Source: an uncultured Pelagibacteraceae bacterium (lineage in GTDB: Bacteria; Pseudomonadota; Alphaproteobacteria; Pelagibacterales; Pelagibacteraceae). Taken from it: 64,000 nucleotides of DNA. The number at the start of each line of letters is the position of its first letter. The first letter of the stretch is position 1. Below, piece by piece: positions 18,789 to 28,013 of the stretch. Position numbers and translations under genes: made by a program. Below the pieces are notes generated by a model. That model did no database searches. It had not been told where the DNA came from and saw only the letters and a program-made list of their open reading frames with translations. The stretch is taken from assembly GCA_902535745.1 (NCBI GenBank), contig CACAUR010000004.1, positions 28,943-92,942 on the forward strand, given 5' to 3'.

Positions 18789-18957
18789 ACCATTTTTTTT
18801 TTGATATTTTTATAGTTTCTATCATAGTATCTTCATCTCCTGCATGATAACCACAAGCAATATTTGCAGAATTGACTATACCTAATAGATCAGGATCATA
18901 TTTATTTGAGTGGTGTTTAGATTTCTCACCTAAATCACAATTAATATTAATTTCCAT
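18760..18957 (-). CDS. pxpA: 5-oxoprolinase subunit A, N-terminal fragment (frameshifted)
   Basis: The start [16 protein letters not shown] and [15 protein letters not shown] are the N-terminal signature of LamB/YcsF (PxpA) proteins. On the sense strand TCA is followed by a run giving ten A in all (T run at 18793-18802), after which this frame gives [13 protein letters not shown] and stops. With nine A it would read [13 protein letters not shown] and join the downstream fragment exactly as in the family. The gene is divergent from pxpB with 27 bases between starts. Confidence 0.87.
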   Translation of the reverse strand: MEININCDLGEKSKHHSNKYDPDLLGIVNSANIACGYHAGDEDTMIETIKISKKKWCEYWSTPVI

Positions 18958-18984
18958 AATTTATGAGTTAAAGTATAACATGGC

Positions 18985-19662
18985 ATGATCAAAAATATAT
19001 ACAATCTTGGCGACGCAGCTTTATATTGTGACTTTGGCGATACTGTAAACAAAGAAACTAATCTTAAAGTAATAAATTATTTTAATGATATAAGAGAAAA
19101 AAATATTACTGGTATAAAAAACATTGCACCTTCGTATAATAAATTAATAATTTATTTTGATTTAGAGCTTACCAGCTATAAAAAAATAAAAGATATCGTA
19201 CAAAATCTAAATATTTCAACTTTTAAAGCAGCTAAAACAAAACTAGTAAAGATACCTGTATGTTTTGATGATGAGTTTGCACTTGACTTAGAAAGAGTTG
19301 AAAAAAAAGCGGGCATAACCAAAAAAGAGATAATCAATCAACTAATAGCTCAAAAATATTTTTGTTATATGACTGGATTTATTGCAGGTATGCCGTTCCT
19401 TGGTGATATTAAAGAAAAAATCAGATTAGATAGGCTTGAAACTCCAAGAGTTAAAGTACCTAAAGGCTCAGTAGGTATTACGGAACAATTCTGTAATATC
19501 TATACTTTTGAAAGTCCGGGTGGGTGGAATATTATTGGTAACTCACCTAAAAAAATTTTTACTAAAGATCCAACTAAATTAACATTAATCGATCCAGGTG
19601 ATGAAGTAGAGTTCTTCGAAATTTCAAAAAAGGAATATTCAAAATTTAATGAGCAAAAATAG
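18985..19662 (+). CDS. pxpB: 5-oxoprolinase subunit B
   Basis: PxpB (KipI / allophanate-hydrolase subunit 1 family) of the ATP-dependent 5-oxoprolinase. Family motifs are GDAALYCDFGD at about residues 9-19, the ICQ-like YFCYMTGFIAGMPFLGDI near 120-137, and PRVKVPKGSVGI and ESPGGWNIIG near 150-180. At 225 residues it is normal. It overlaps pxpC by 14 bases, and is divergent from pxpA, which is an unusual split of the operon. Confidence 0.9.
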   Translation: MIKNIYNLGDAALYCDFGDTVNKETNLKVINYFNDIREKNITGIKNIAPSYNKLIIYFDLELTSYKKIKDIVQNLNISTFKAAKTKLVKIPVCFDDEFALDLERVEKKAGITKKEIINQLIAQKYFCYMTGFIAGMPFLGDIKEKIRLDRLETPRVKVPKGSVGITEQFCNIYTFESPGGWNIIGNSPKKIFTKDPTKLTLIDPGDEVEFFEISKKEYSKFNEQK

Positions 19663-20596
19663 TTTTAAAGTATTAAGACCTGGTATAAATACCACTTTTC
19701 AAGATTTAGGAAGAGATAACTTATATCATGTAGGCCTTCCATTTAGTGGAGCAATAGACAAAAGGAATTTTCTAATTGCTAACTCATTAATTACTAATAA
19801 AGAAGATGATGCTGTATTAGAGTTTGCATACCAAGGACCCTTACTCGAATTTTCTGGAAACCAAACCTCTATTGTAATCACAGGTAATGTTAATTTTAAG
19901 ATAATTAAAAAAAACAACTCTGAAATAAAAGGTGAATGTTATAGAACTTACAATTTAAATAATAAAGACTGTCTTGATATTATATCAACTGAAAAGTCAG
20001 TCTATGGTTACCTTTCGGTAAAAGGTGGTTTTCAGATTAATAAATTTTGCAATAGTTATTCGACAACTGTTAGAGCTGAAGTAGGTCCTAATGATGGAAA
20101 AAAAATAGAGATTGGACAAACAATAATCTTAAATGCTGTTGATAGCGCAATAGAAAAAAGTTTAGAATACTTAAACTCAAAAATAGAATTTATAAGAGTG
20201 ATAAAGGGCACAAACTTTGATTATTTCTCAGAAGATTCAATTAAAGATTTTACAAGTAAAGATTTTATTGTTTCAAAACTTACCGATAGAATGGGAATGA
20301 GATTAAGTGGACCTAAAATTAAAAATTTAAAGAAAACAAACATCAAATCTGAAGGATTGGGAAAAGGGGTAATACAAGTTCCAGCTGATGGAGACCCCAT
20401 AGTAATGCTTTCAGACCATGGAACTATAGGCGGTTATCCAAAAATTGCTGTTGTAATAAGTGCAGATTATGACAAGTTAGCACAATGCCCTCCTGGAGAA
20501 AAAATCAAATTTAAAATTGTAAATCTAACAGAGGCAGAAAATTTATATAAAATTTATATCATGGAAACTAAGAATATAATTAATAAAATAAGATGA
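19649..20596 (+). CDS. pxpC: 5-oxoprolinase subunit C
   Basis: PxpC (KipA / biotin-dependent carboxylase-like domain family). It starts with FKVLRPGINTTFQDLGRDNLYHVGLPFSGAIDK, the family's N-terminal signature, and ends with the DRMGMRL--GP, SEGLGKGVIQVPADGDPIVML and GGYPKIAVV blocks. At 315 residues it has the standard length. The ATG lies inside the pxpB end, and the following DMT gene overlaps its stop by 4 bases, so three genes form one translationally coupled unit. Confidence 0.9.
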   Translation: MSKNSFKVLRPGINTTFQDLGRDNLYHVGLPFSGAIDKRNFLIANSLITNKEDDAVLEFAYQGPLLEFSGNQTSIVITGNVNFKIIKKNNSEIKGECYRTYNLNNKDCLDIISTEKSVYGYLSVKGGFQINKFCNSYSTTVRAEVGPNDGKKIEIGQTIILNAVDSAIEKSLEYLNSKIEFIRVIKGTNFDYFSEDSIKDFTSKDFIVSKLTDRMGMRLSGPKIKNLKKTNIKSEGLGKGVIQVPADGDPIVMLSDHGTIGGYPKIAVVISADYDKLAQCPPGEKIKFKIVNLTEAENLYKIYIMETKNIINKIR

Positions 20597-21468
20597 ATTT
20601 TATAACAAGATTACCGGGTCCACTATTAGTTTTTTTTGGTGCCACTAGTTTAAGTTTTGGGGGAATGATTGTAAAATCCTTTGAGGGTGCCACATTATGG
20701 CAGATACTTTTTTGGAGATCTCTTTTTTTTATTTTAGTTGTATCAATTTTTTTACTCGTTACTTATAAAAAAAATGTTTTTCACGCTTTTAAGAAATCAG
20801 GCTTCCCCGGTCTTATTGGCGGTATAGTTTTATCTTCAGGGTTTTGTGGCTATGTTTTTGCGATGTATAACACAACAGTAGCCAATGCTAATTTTATTAT
20901 TCAAACTCAAACAATTTTCCTAGCAATCTTTGGATATTTATTTTTAAAAGAAAAAATTTCAAAATTAACTTTAATATCAATTATACTAGCTATCTCTGGT
21001 ATTATTTTAATGGTTGGGGGATCTTTGTCTCCAGGACAAATGTCTGGAAATATTGCAGCATTTATTATGCCTGTATCATTTGCAATATTAATCATTATTA
21101 TTAGAAAATATCCAGATGTAGACATGATACCATTACAATTAATTGCTGGAATAGTTGCAATGTTTGTCGGTTATTTAGTTGCAGGTAAAATTAATATTTC
21201 ATCATATGATATATTTTTAGGTTTTCTAGCAGGTTTTTTTCAATTAGGTTTTGGTTTTATTTTTATAACAATTGGGGCAAGATCTACGCCCTCGGCAATT
21301 GTTGGTATCATAATGCTCACTGAAGCTATTCTTGGACCTCTTTGGGCATGGTTATTTGTGAGTGAAAATCCACCATTTATTGTTTTAATTGGGGGGTCAA
21401 TTGTATTATTCGCAGTATTACTACAGTTTTACAATGTTATTAAACTTGAAAAAAAAACTATTTCTTGA
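20593..21468 (+). CDS. DMT-superfamily permease (EamA type)
   Basis: A 291-residue, ten-helix drug/metabolite transporter with two EamA repeats; FLFLKEKIS near 115 and the C-terminal TEAILGPLWAWLFVSENP block are typical. It is translationally coupled to pxpC by an ATGA overlap, so a role in moving 5-oxoproline, glutamate or a related compound is a reasonable inference, not proven. Confidence 0.85.
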   Translation: MNFITRLPGPLLVFFGATSLSFGGMIVKSFEGATLWQILFWRSLFFILVVSIFLLVTYKKNVFHAFKKSGFPGLIGGIVLSSGFCGYVFAMYNTTVANANFIIQTQTIFLAIFGYLFLKEKISKLTLISIILAISGIILMVGGSLSPGQMSGNIAAFIMPVSFAILIIIIRKYPDVDMIPLQLIAGIVAMFVGYLVAGKINISSYDIFLGFLAGFFQLGFGFIFITIGARSTPSAIVGIIMLTEAILGPLWAWLFVSENPPFIVLIGGSIVLFAVLLQFYNVIKLEKKTIS

Positions 21469-21492
21469 TGACGATTATCAAAAATATGCTAA

Positions 21493-21498
21493 TATAAT
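21493..21498 (+). promoter_or_regulatory. Minus-10 element for the gcv operon
   Basis: A perfect TATAAT at 21493-21498 lies just upstream of the riboswitch and would start transcription near 21505, at the first paired base region of aptamer 1. The -35 side is weak: TTGATG at 21465-21470 is 22 bases away, longer than ideal. Confidence 0.5.
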
Positions 21499-21500
21499 CT

Positions 21501-21658
21501 GATACGGGAGAGACTACATTAAGTAGCGCCGAAGGAGCAACCACCCCGGAAACTCTCAGGCAAAAGGACCGTACATATTAACTCTGGAAAGAGACAAATT
21601 CTCGCCGAAGGAGCTAAAATCTCTCAGGCACCACGACAGAGGGGGTTAGAGAGTTAAT
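21501..21658 (+). promoter_or_regulatory. Tandem glycine riboswitch
   Basis: Two glycine aptamers follow one another. Aptamer 1 (about 21501-21574) has the core GCGCCGAAGGAGCAA and ACTCTCAGGCAAAAGGAC with closing stem TACGG/CCGTA. Aptamer 2 (about 21577-21658) has TCGCCGAAGGAGC and TCTCTCAGGCACCACGAC followed by AGAGGGGG. The closing stem of aptamer 2 is 9 pairs, ATTAACTCT (21577-21585) with AGAGTTAAT (21650-21658), and its last base immediately precedes the gcvT ATG at 21659. The linker between aptamers is 3 bases. The family senses glycine cooperatively and controls glycine cleavage genes, as the context here shows. Confidence 0.97.
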
Positions 21659-22762
21659 ATGAATATAAAAAAAACTGCACTATACGGATTACATAAAAAG
21701 CACAACGCTAAGTTCGTTGAGTTTGCTGGTTATAGTATGCCAATCCAATATTCTGAGGGAATTGTAAAAGAGCATAATATTACAAGAAATAAGTCTGGAA
21801 TATTCGATGTTTCCCATATGGGGCAGTTATTCATCAAATATAGTAACGACATAACAGACAAACTCCAAGAAATTTTACCAACTGATCTTAAAAATTTAAA
21901 AATTAATCAAAGTAAGTATTCGTTTTTAATGAAAGAGAATGGAGGAATATATGATGATCTTATCATCACTAGAATGAAAGATCAGTACATGATTATTTTA
22001 AATGCTGCTTGTAAACAAAACGATCTTCAGATTATTAAAAATAAATTGAATGATCAAAATTTGGACATGAACAATAATTTGTCTCTTGTAGCGATACAAG
22101 GTCCAGAGTCTAAAACAATTCTTGAAAATGTAGTTTCAAATGTATCAAAATTAAAATTTATGAATGGAGAAAACTTTTCTTTTAAAAATAATGAAATCTT
22201 TATAACAAGATCCGGATATACAGGTGAAGATGGCTTTGAAATATCATTACCTAATAATGTTGCAAATTTTTTTGTAAAAGAATTAATTTCCAAAGGGTCA
22301 ACATTAATAGGTTTAGGTGCAAGAGACACTCTAAGATTGGAAGCAGGTTTATGCTTGTATGGTCATGATATTAATGAAAATACCAGTCCAGTCGAAGCAA
22401 ATTTAAAGTGGGCAATTTCAAAAAATAGAATAAATGACAACTTTATAGGATCACATCAAATAAAAAAACAAATTGAAGAAGGCGTATCAAAATTAAGAGT
22501 TGGTATCAAACCAGAGACTAGAGTTATAGCAAGAGAATCAACAAAAATTTTTGATGAAAAAGACAATGAGATTGGAAAAGTTACTAGCGGTACATTTGGA
22601 CCAAGTGTTAACGCATCTATCGCGATGGGCTACATTTCAAATTCTCACTCTAAAACAGATACAAAAGTTTTCTTAGAAGTAAGAGGAAAAAAAGTACCTG
22701 CCAATGTTTGTGATTTACCGTTTTATAAAAAAAGTTATGTGAAAGGAGAAGCTAATGTCTGA
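21659..22762 (+). CDS. gcvT: Glycine cleavage system T protein (aminomethyltransferase)
   Basis: GcvT transfers the methylene unit from the aminomethyl-lipoyl H protein to tetrahydrofolate and releases ammonia. Motifs include [12 protein letters not shown] near 20, IFDVSHMGQ near 48, [11 protein letters not shown] near 185 and [20 protein letters not shown] near 220. At 367 residues it is the normal length. Its start directly abuts the glycine riboswitch, and its end overlaps gcvH by 8 bases. Confidence 0.97.
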   Translation: MNIKKTALYGLHKKHNAKFVEFAGYSMPIQYSEGIVKEHNITRNKSGIFDVSHMGQLFIKYSNDITDKLQEILPTDLKNLKINQSKYSFLMKENGGIYDDLIITRMKDQYMIILNAACKQNDLQIIKNKLNDQNLDMNNNLSLVAIQGPESKTILENVVSNVSKLKFMNGENFSFKNNEIFITRSGYTGEDGFEISLPNNVANFFVKELISKGSTLIGLGARDTLRLEAGLCLYGHDINENTSPVEANLKWAISKNRINDNFIGSHQIKKQIEEGVSKLRVGIKPETRVIARESTKIFDEKDNEIGKVTSGTFGPSVNASIAMGYISNSHSKTDTKVFLEVRGKKVPANVCDLPFYKKSYVKGEANV

Positions 22763-23135
22763 TACAAAATTTTCAAAAGAACATGAATGGATTACACTAG
22801 ATGGGGAGGTAGGAACTATTGGAATTACAAAACATGCAACTGAAATGTTAGGTGACATAGTTTTTGCTGAATTACCTGAGAAAGGATCTAATGTTGAAAA
22901 AGATGGAACTGCGGGGGTGGTAGAGTCCACAAAAGCTGCTAGCGATGTATATACTCCAGTAAGTGGTGAAGTTGTAGAAATTAATCAATCAATTGTTGAC
23001 GATCCATCAAAAATCAATGCTGATCCAGAGGGAGGAGCGTGGTTTTTTAAATTAAAGTTAAAAGATAAATCAGAACTCGATACTCTTATGAATAAAGAAG
23101 AGTACGATAAATTTGCAAAGGAGACATCAGCATAA
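22755..23135 (+). CDS. gcvH: Glycine cleavage system H protein
   Basis: The lipoyl carrier of the glycine cleavage complex, 126 residues. The lipoylated lysine is in [11 protein letters not shown] (about residue 61), flanked by the family's [16 protein letters not shown] at the N-terminus and the [15 protein letters not shown] block. Its ATG lies in the gcvT end, and its stop shares one base with the gcvP ATG. Confidence 0.97.
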   Translation: MSDTKFSKEHEWITLDGEVGTIGITKHATEMLGDIVFAELPEKGSNVEKDGTAGVVESTKAASDVYTPVSGEVVEINQSIVDDPSKINADPEGGAWFFKLKLKDKSELDTLMNKEEYDKFAKETSA

Positions 23136-26005
23136 TGTTACCAAATTCAGAAAAAGATTTTTTAAAGAGACACATTGGACCTTCTAAAGAAGATCAATCA
23201 AAAATGTTAAAAGAATTAAATTATAAATCACTAGATGATTTAATTGACAGCACAGTACCAAAAAAAATAAAGTTTACAGGTGAATTAAATATTGGTGAGT
23301 CAAATTCAGAATATGAAGCTTTGAGAAAATTAAGAGCAATATCAAAAAAAAATCAAGTTTACTCAAATTTTATTGGTATGGGTTATTATGGAACTTATAC
23401 ACCTTATGTAATTTTAAGAAATATATTAGAAAATCCAGGTTGGTATACTTCATACACGCCTTATCAGCCAGAAGTAGCTCAAGGAAGACTTGAGATGTTA
23501 TTAAATTTTCAACAAATGATTGTTGATTTTACTGGAATGGATATAGCTAATGCCTCTTTATTAGATGAGGGTACAGCAGCAGCGGAGGCTATGGGCTTAA
23601 GTCACAGATTGAACAAAAAAGATAGTAATTTAGTTTTTGTATCTGAGGATTGTCATCCTCAAACAATAAATGTAATTCAAACTAGAGCTGATCCGTTGGG
23701 TTTAAAAGTATTGGTTGGTAAAGAAGATGAGGTTCTAGACCAGTTAAAAGAAGATTTAGTTTGTGGAATTTTACAATATCCTGGAACTTTAGGAGACATT
23801 AAAGACCCAAGTGAAGCAATTAGCAAAATTCATAAAAAGAATGGTAAGGCTGTATTAGCTTGTGATTTGTTAGCATTAGCAAAATTAAAAACACCAAGAG
23901 AACTCGGTGCTGACATAGCAGTTGGAAGCTCACAAAGATTTGGTATCCCAATGGGATATGGAGGTCCACACGCAGCTTTTTTTGCAACAAAAGATGAGTA
24001 CAAAAGATCAATGCCAGGAAGAATTGTCGGTGTGTCAGTTGATAGACACGGTAACAAGGCATATAGATTGTCCTTGCAAACTAGAGAGCAACATATCAGA
24101 AGAGACAAGGCGACAAGCAACATTTGCACCGCCCAAGCTCTATTAGCAATTGTATCAGCAGCTTATTCTATTTATCACGGCCCAGATGGAATTAAGAATA
24201 TTTCTGAAAGAGTCTCACAATTAGCAAAAAGTTTTGCCGATAAAATAAAACAGTCTGGATATGAACTTTATTCTAATTATTTTTTTGATACTGTCACAAT
24301 CATTACTAAAGAAAAAACTGATCAAATTTATAAAAATGCTTTAAATCAAAAAGTTAATATACGTAAAGTAAATTCTGAAATGCTTGCAGTTTCTTTTGAT
24401 GAAAGAAAGAATGTTTATAGAGTAAATCAACTGTTAAAAATTTTTAACGCAGCAGAATCAATTAAAAAAGAGGATCCTTCAGTAAGTTTACCCAATCTTC
24501 CAAAAAACTTATTGAGAAACTCAAAATATTTAGAACATCCAGTTTTCAACTCATACCATTCTGAAACTGAAATGTTGAGATACTTAAAAAGATTAGAAGA
24601 TAAAGATATAGCATTGAATAGAACAATGATTGCACTTGGTTCATGCACAATGAAGCTAAATGCTGCCGCTGAGATGATCCCAATTTCATGGAAAGAGTTT
24701 GCAGAACCTCATCCATTTGTCCCAATTGAACAAATGGAGGGATTCAGAGATCTATTTACTGATCTAAAAAATTGGTTGCGTTCCATAACTGGTTTCTCGG
24801 GTGTTTCTCTTCAACCTAATGCAGGTGCTCAAGGTGAATATGCGGGATTAATGGTTATACGAAAGTATCATTTAGATAGGGATGAGGCCAATAGAAATAT
24901 ATGTTTAATTCCAAGTTCAGCACATGGTACTAATCCGGCAAGTGCACAAATGACTGGAATGAAAGTTGTTGTTGTTAATTGTGATAAAGAAGGAAATGTT
25001 GATTTCAATGACTTAAAGAAAAAAGCAGAGCAACATTCTGAAAACCTTGGGGCATTAATGGTAACTTACCCATCCACTCATGGAGTTTTCGAAGAAAAAA
25101 TATCAGATATTTGTGAGTTAGTTCATAAACATGGTGGTCAGGTTTATATGGATGGTGCAAATCTAAATGCATTAGTGGGAATTGCTAAACCAGGAAATTT
25201 TGGTCCAGACGTTTGTCATATTAATTTACATAAAACGTTTTGTATTCCTCATGGTGGGGGAGGACCTGGAATGGGACCAATTGCTTGTAAAAGACATTTA
25301 CAAGTTTACTTGCCCAACCACCCAGTAATAAAAGATTGTGGGCCAACTTCTGGAATTGGAGCAGTTTCTGCAGCCCCTTGGGGAAGTTCAAGCATTTTAT
25401 CAATTTCTTGGATGTATATTAAAATGATGGGATCAACTGGATTAAAGCTTGCTACCCAAGTTGCAATATTGAATGCAAATTATATAGCTCATAGATTAAA
25501 AGATCACTTTCCGATTTTGTACAAAGGGTCAAATGGCAATGTGGCACACGAATGTATTATTGATATTAGAAAAATTAAATCAGAAACAGGAATAACGGAA
25601 GAAGATATTGCGAAAAGATTAATTGATTATGGTTTTCATGCACCAACTATGTCCTGGCCTGTTGCTGGCACAATGATGATAGAACCAACTGAAAGTGAAA
25701 GCCTTACAGAAATAGACAGATTTTGCGAAACTTTAATTAAGATTAAGAAAGAAATCGATAAGATTAAGTCCGGCGAGTTTGATAAAGCAGATAATCCAAT
25801 TAAGAACGCACCTCATACTGATCTTGAACTGTCTTCTGACGAATGGAAACACAAATACTCAAGAGAAGAAGCAGCTTATCCATCTAAATATTTAAAAACA
25901 AATAAATTTTGGCCTCCTGTTGCTAGAGTTGATAATGTTTACGGAGATAAAAATATATTCTGCACTTGTCCAAGTATTGACGAATTTAAAGAAGATGCAG
26001 CTTAA
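23135..26005 (+). CDS. gcvP: Glycine dehydrogenase (decarboxylating), P protein
   Basis: GcvP is the PLP enzyme that decarboxylates glycine and loads the aminomethyl group on GcvH. At 956 residues this is the fused single-chain form. The N-terminal half begins with the FLKRHIGPS hallmark, and the C-terminal half holds the PLP-lysine motif HINLHKTFCIPHGGGGPGMGP near residue 700 and the SSAHGTNPASAQ block near 590. Together with GcvT and GcvH it forms one overlapping operon under glycine control. The L protein (lipoamide dehydrogenase) is not in the window. Confidence 0.98.
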   Translation: MLPNSEKDFLKRHIGPSKEDQSKMLKELNYKSLDDLIDSTVPKKIKFTGELNIGESNSEYEALRKLRAISKKNQVYSNFIGMGYYGTYTPYVILRNILENPGWYTSYTPYQPEVAQGRLEMLLNFQQMIVDFTGMDIANASLLDEGTAAAEAMGLSHRLNKKDSNLVFVSEDCHPQTINVIQTRADPLGLKVLVGKEDEVLDQLKEDLVCGILQYPGTLGDIKDPSEAISKIHKKNGKAVLACDLLALAKLKTPRELGADIAVGSSQRFGIPMGYGGPHAAFFATKDEYKRSMPGRIVGVSVDRHGNKAYRLSLQTREQHIRRDKATSNICTAQALLAIVSAAYSIYHGPDGIKNISERVSQLAKSFADKIKQSGYELYSNYFFDTVTIITKEKTDQIYKNALNQKVNIRKVNSEMLAVSFDERKNVYRVNQLLKIFNAAESIKKEDPSVSLPNLPKNLLRNSKYLEHPVFNSYHSETEMLRYLKRLEDKDIALNRTMIALGSCTMKLNAAAEMIPISWKEFAEPHPFVPIEQMEGFRDLFTDLKNWLRSITGFSGVSLQPNAGAQGEYAGLMVIRKYHLDRDEANRNICLIPSSAHGTNPASAQMTGMKVVVVNCDKEGNVDFNDLKKKAEQHSENLGALMVTYPSTHGVFEEKISDICELVHKHGGQVYMDGANLNALVGIAKPGNFGPDVCHINLHKTFCIPHGGGGPGMGPIACKRHLQVYLPNHPVIKDCGPTSGIGAVSAAPWGSSSILSISWMYIKMMGSTGLKLATQVAILNANYIAHRLKDHFPILYKGSNGNVAHECIIDIRKIKSETGITEEDIAKRLIDYGFHAPTMSWPVAGTMMIEPTESESLTEIDRFCETLIKIKKEIDKIKSGEFDKADNPIKNAPHTDLELSSDEWKHKYSREEAAYPSKYLKTNKFWPPVARVDNVYGDKNIFCTCPSIDEFKEDAA

Positions 26006-26011
26006 AGTTTA

Positions 26012-27253
26012 ATGAAAATTGCTGTAATTGGGTCAGGAATTTCTGGATTAAGTGCAGCATATTTTTTATCAAAAAAACACAAAGTTGATCTTTTCGAAAA
26101 AGAAGATCGTTTTGGTGGTCATTCCCACACTTTAGATATTTTAACAGATAATCAAAGTAAAAAAAAAATTCGTGCAGATATTGGATTTATTGTTTTTAAC
26201 AAACATACTTATCCAAACTTAATTAACTTTTTCAATGAAATTGGCGTAGAGATAGAAAAAAGCAATATGAGCTTATCATTTTTGGTAGAAGAAAAGAATT
26301 TAGAATACAGCGGCAAAGGAGTCCGAGGTTTATTTTCTTATAAAAAAAATTTATTTGATCTTAATTTCCTAAAAATGTTTTATGAGATTATAAAGTTTTA
26401 TAACAAGAGCTCTAAACTGAATGATATAGATGAAAATTTAAATCTTGGATCATTTCTTCAAAAAGAAAAAATGTCAGATTTTTTTATCAATTATCATATT
26501 TTACCAATGGTATCAGCTATATGGTCAATGCCACCCGATAACGCAAAAAATATGCCTATTAAGTTTTTTTTAAAGTTTTTTCAAAATCATGGATTATTCA
26601 AGTTAAATAACAGACCTCAATGGTACACTGTGAAAAATAGAAGTATTGAATATGTAAACGAAGTAATAAAAAAAATTAGTGGAGAGCACTTTAAAAATTA
26701 TAAAATTAATAAAGTTACAAGATCTGGTAACTCTGCACGTGTCTTTTATGGAGGGGAAAGCGAATATTTTGAATACGATAAAGTTGTGATTGCTACGCAT
26801 GCAGATGAAGCTTTATCTATCATCGATGAGCCCTCTGATGATGAAAAAAGTATTTTGAGTAACTTTAAATACAAGAAAAACTTAGCAGTAATTCATTTTG
26901 ATGAAACTGTTATGCCAAAAAAAAAGATTAATTGGAGCGCATGGAATACTTTTGTATCAGAAAATAATGATAGTTCAGTTACTTACTGGTTAAATTTATT
27001 ACAGAATTTAAATATAGAGAAAAATATCTTTTTAACTTTAAATCCTCATTTCAATATTGATGAAAAACTCATTGTTGATAAAATTCAATTTAGTCATCCG
27101 TATTATGATCATGATACTTTAAAAAATCAAAAAAAATTAGATTTATTACAAAATAAACAAAATATATTGTTCTGTGGAAGTTATCATGGTTATGGTTTTC
27201 ATGAAGATGGTATTAAATCAACATTAAATATGCTTAAATTCATTAATGATTGA
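26012..27253 (+). CDS. FAD/NAD-dependent oxidoreductase of the CFA-DUF1365 cluster
   Basis: A 413-residue flavoprotein related to amine oxidases and phytoene-desaturase-like enzymes. The FAD motif IAVIGSGISGLSAAYFLS is at residues 3-20 with a second motif EKEDRFGGHSHT near 34-45. The C-terminus ends with the FAD-contacting GSYHGYGFHEDG. In many proteobacteria this protein is encoded next to DUF1365 and a cyclopropane-synthase-like methyltransferase, as here. It is thought to work on membrane lipids. It overlaps the next gene by 8 bases. Confidence 0.88.
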   Translation: MKIAVIGSGISGLSAAYFLSKKHKVDLFEKEDRFGGHSHTLDILTDNQSKKKIRADIGFIVFNKHTYPNLINFFNEIGVEIEKSNMSLSFLVEEKNLEYSGKGVRGLFSYKKNLFDLNFLKMFYEIIKFYNKSSKLNDIDENLNLGSFLQKEKMSDFFINYHILPMVSAIWSMPPDNAKNMPIKFFLKFFQNHGLFKLNNRPQWYTVKNRSIEYVNEVIKKISGEHFKNYKINKVTRSGNSARVFYGGESEYFEYDKVVIATHADEALSIIDEPSDDEKSILSNFKYKKNLAVIHFDETVMPKKKINWSAWNTFVSENNDSSVTYWLNLLQNLNIEKNIFLTLNPHFNIDEKLIVDKIQFSHPYYDHDTLKNQKKLDLLQNKQNILFCGSYHGYGFHEDGIKSTLNMLKFIND

Positions 27254-28013
27254 AAATTCGTTTATATATTCGGGTGAAGTCATTCATAAAAGATTCAAAC
27301 CAAAAGAACATTTTTTTAAATACAGTGTATTCTCTTTACTAATCGATCTTAGCGAAATAAGACTTATAAATAAAAAAATTCCATTTTTTTCTTACAATAA
27401 ATTCAATGTTCTAAGTTTTTTTGATAAGGACCATGGTGAGAGAGATGGTTCTGATTTAGGAATATGGGTGGGAAAAAAATTAAAAGAAAAAGGAATTACT
27501 TCAGAAGATATTAAGATTAAAATACTTTGTTACCCTAGAATTTTTGGATATGTTTTCAATCCACTAAGCATTTTTTTTATTTATAATAGAACTGGTGAAC
27601 CAATTGCAATTTTTTATGAGGTAAAAAATACATTTGGAGAACAACACACCTATATATTTGAAATTAAAAATTCAACCCCACAAATTAAAAATGATTGCAA
27701 AAAGAAGTTTTTCGTATCTCCCTTCATGGACCTTCAATCAGAATATTTCTTTAAAGTATTATTACCTAATGAAAAATTATCTGTAATCATTGATCAAAGA
27801 GATAAGGAAGGTAAGCTTCTGTTTGCATCCCAGGATGGAAAGAGGCATGATTTAACCTTAAAAAACTTATTGTTTTGCTATTTAAAACACCCTCTAATGA
27901 GTTTTAAAGTCATTTCAGCCATACATTTTGAAGCATTAAAATTGTGGATCAAAGGCGTTAAGTTGGTAAAAAAAAAAATTAAAATAAAAAATAATACGAC
28001 CTTTGAAAACTAA
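27246..28013 (+). CDS. DUF1365 family protein
   Basis: A 255-residue member of DUF1365. Signatures are YSGEVIHKRFKPKEHFFKY at residues 8-26, ILCYPRIFGYVFNPLSIFF near 96-114, and EVKNTFGEQHTY near 125-136. Biochemical function is not established. The gene is almost always found between the flavin oxidoreductase and the CFA-synthase-like gene, which argues for a shared lipid-modification pathway. It overlaps both neighbours, so the three are translationally coupled. Confidence 0.9.
   Translation: MIENSFIYSGEVIHKRFKPKEHFFKYSVFSLLIDLSEIRLINKKIPFFSYNKFNVLSFFDKDHGERDGSDLGIWVGKKLKEKGITSEDIKIKILCYPRIFGYVFNPLSIFFIYNRTGEPIAIFYEVKNTFGEQHTYIFEIKNSTPQIKNDCKKKFFVSPFMDLQSEYFFKVLLPNEKLSVIIDQRDKEGKLLFASQDGKRHDLTLKNLLFCYLKHPLMSFKVISAIHFEALKLWIKGVKLVKKKIKIKNNTTFEN

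Noticed and set aside
23820..24146. Several 74-99 codon frames on both strands
   Set aside because: They overlap gcvP, which is fully intact; the alternative translations have no family features.
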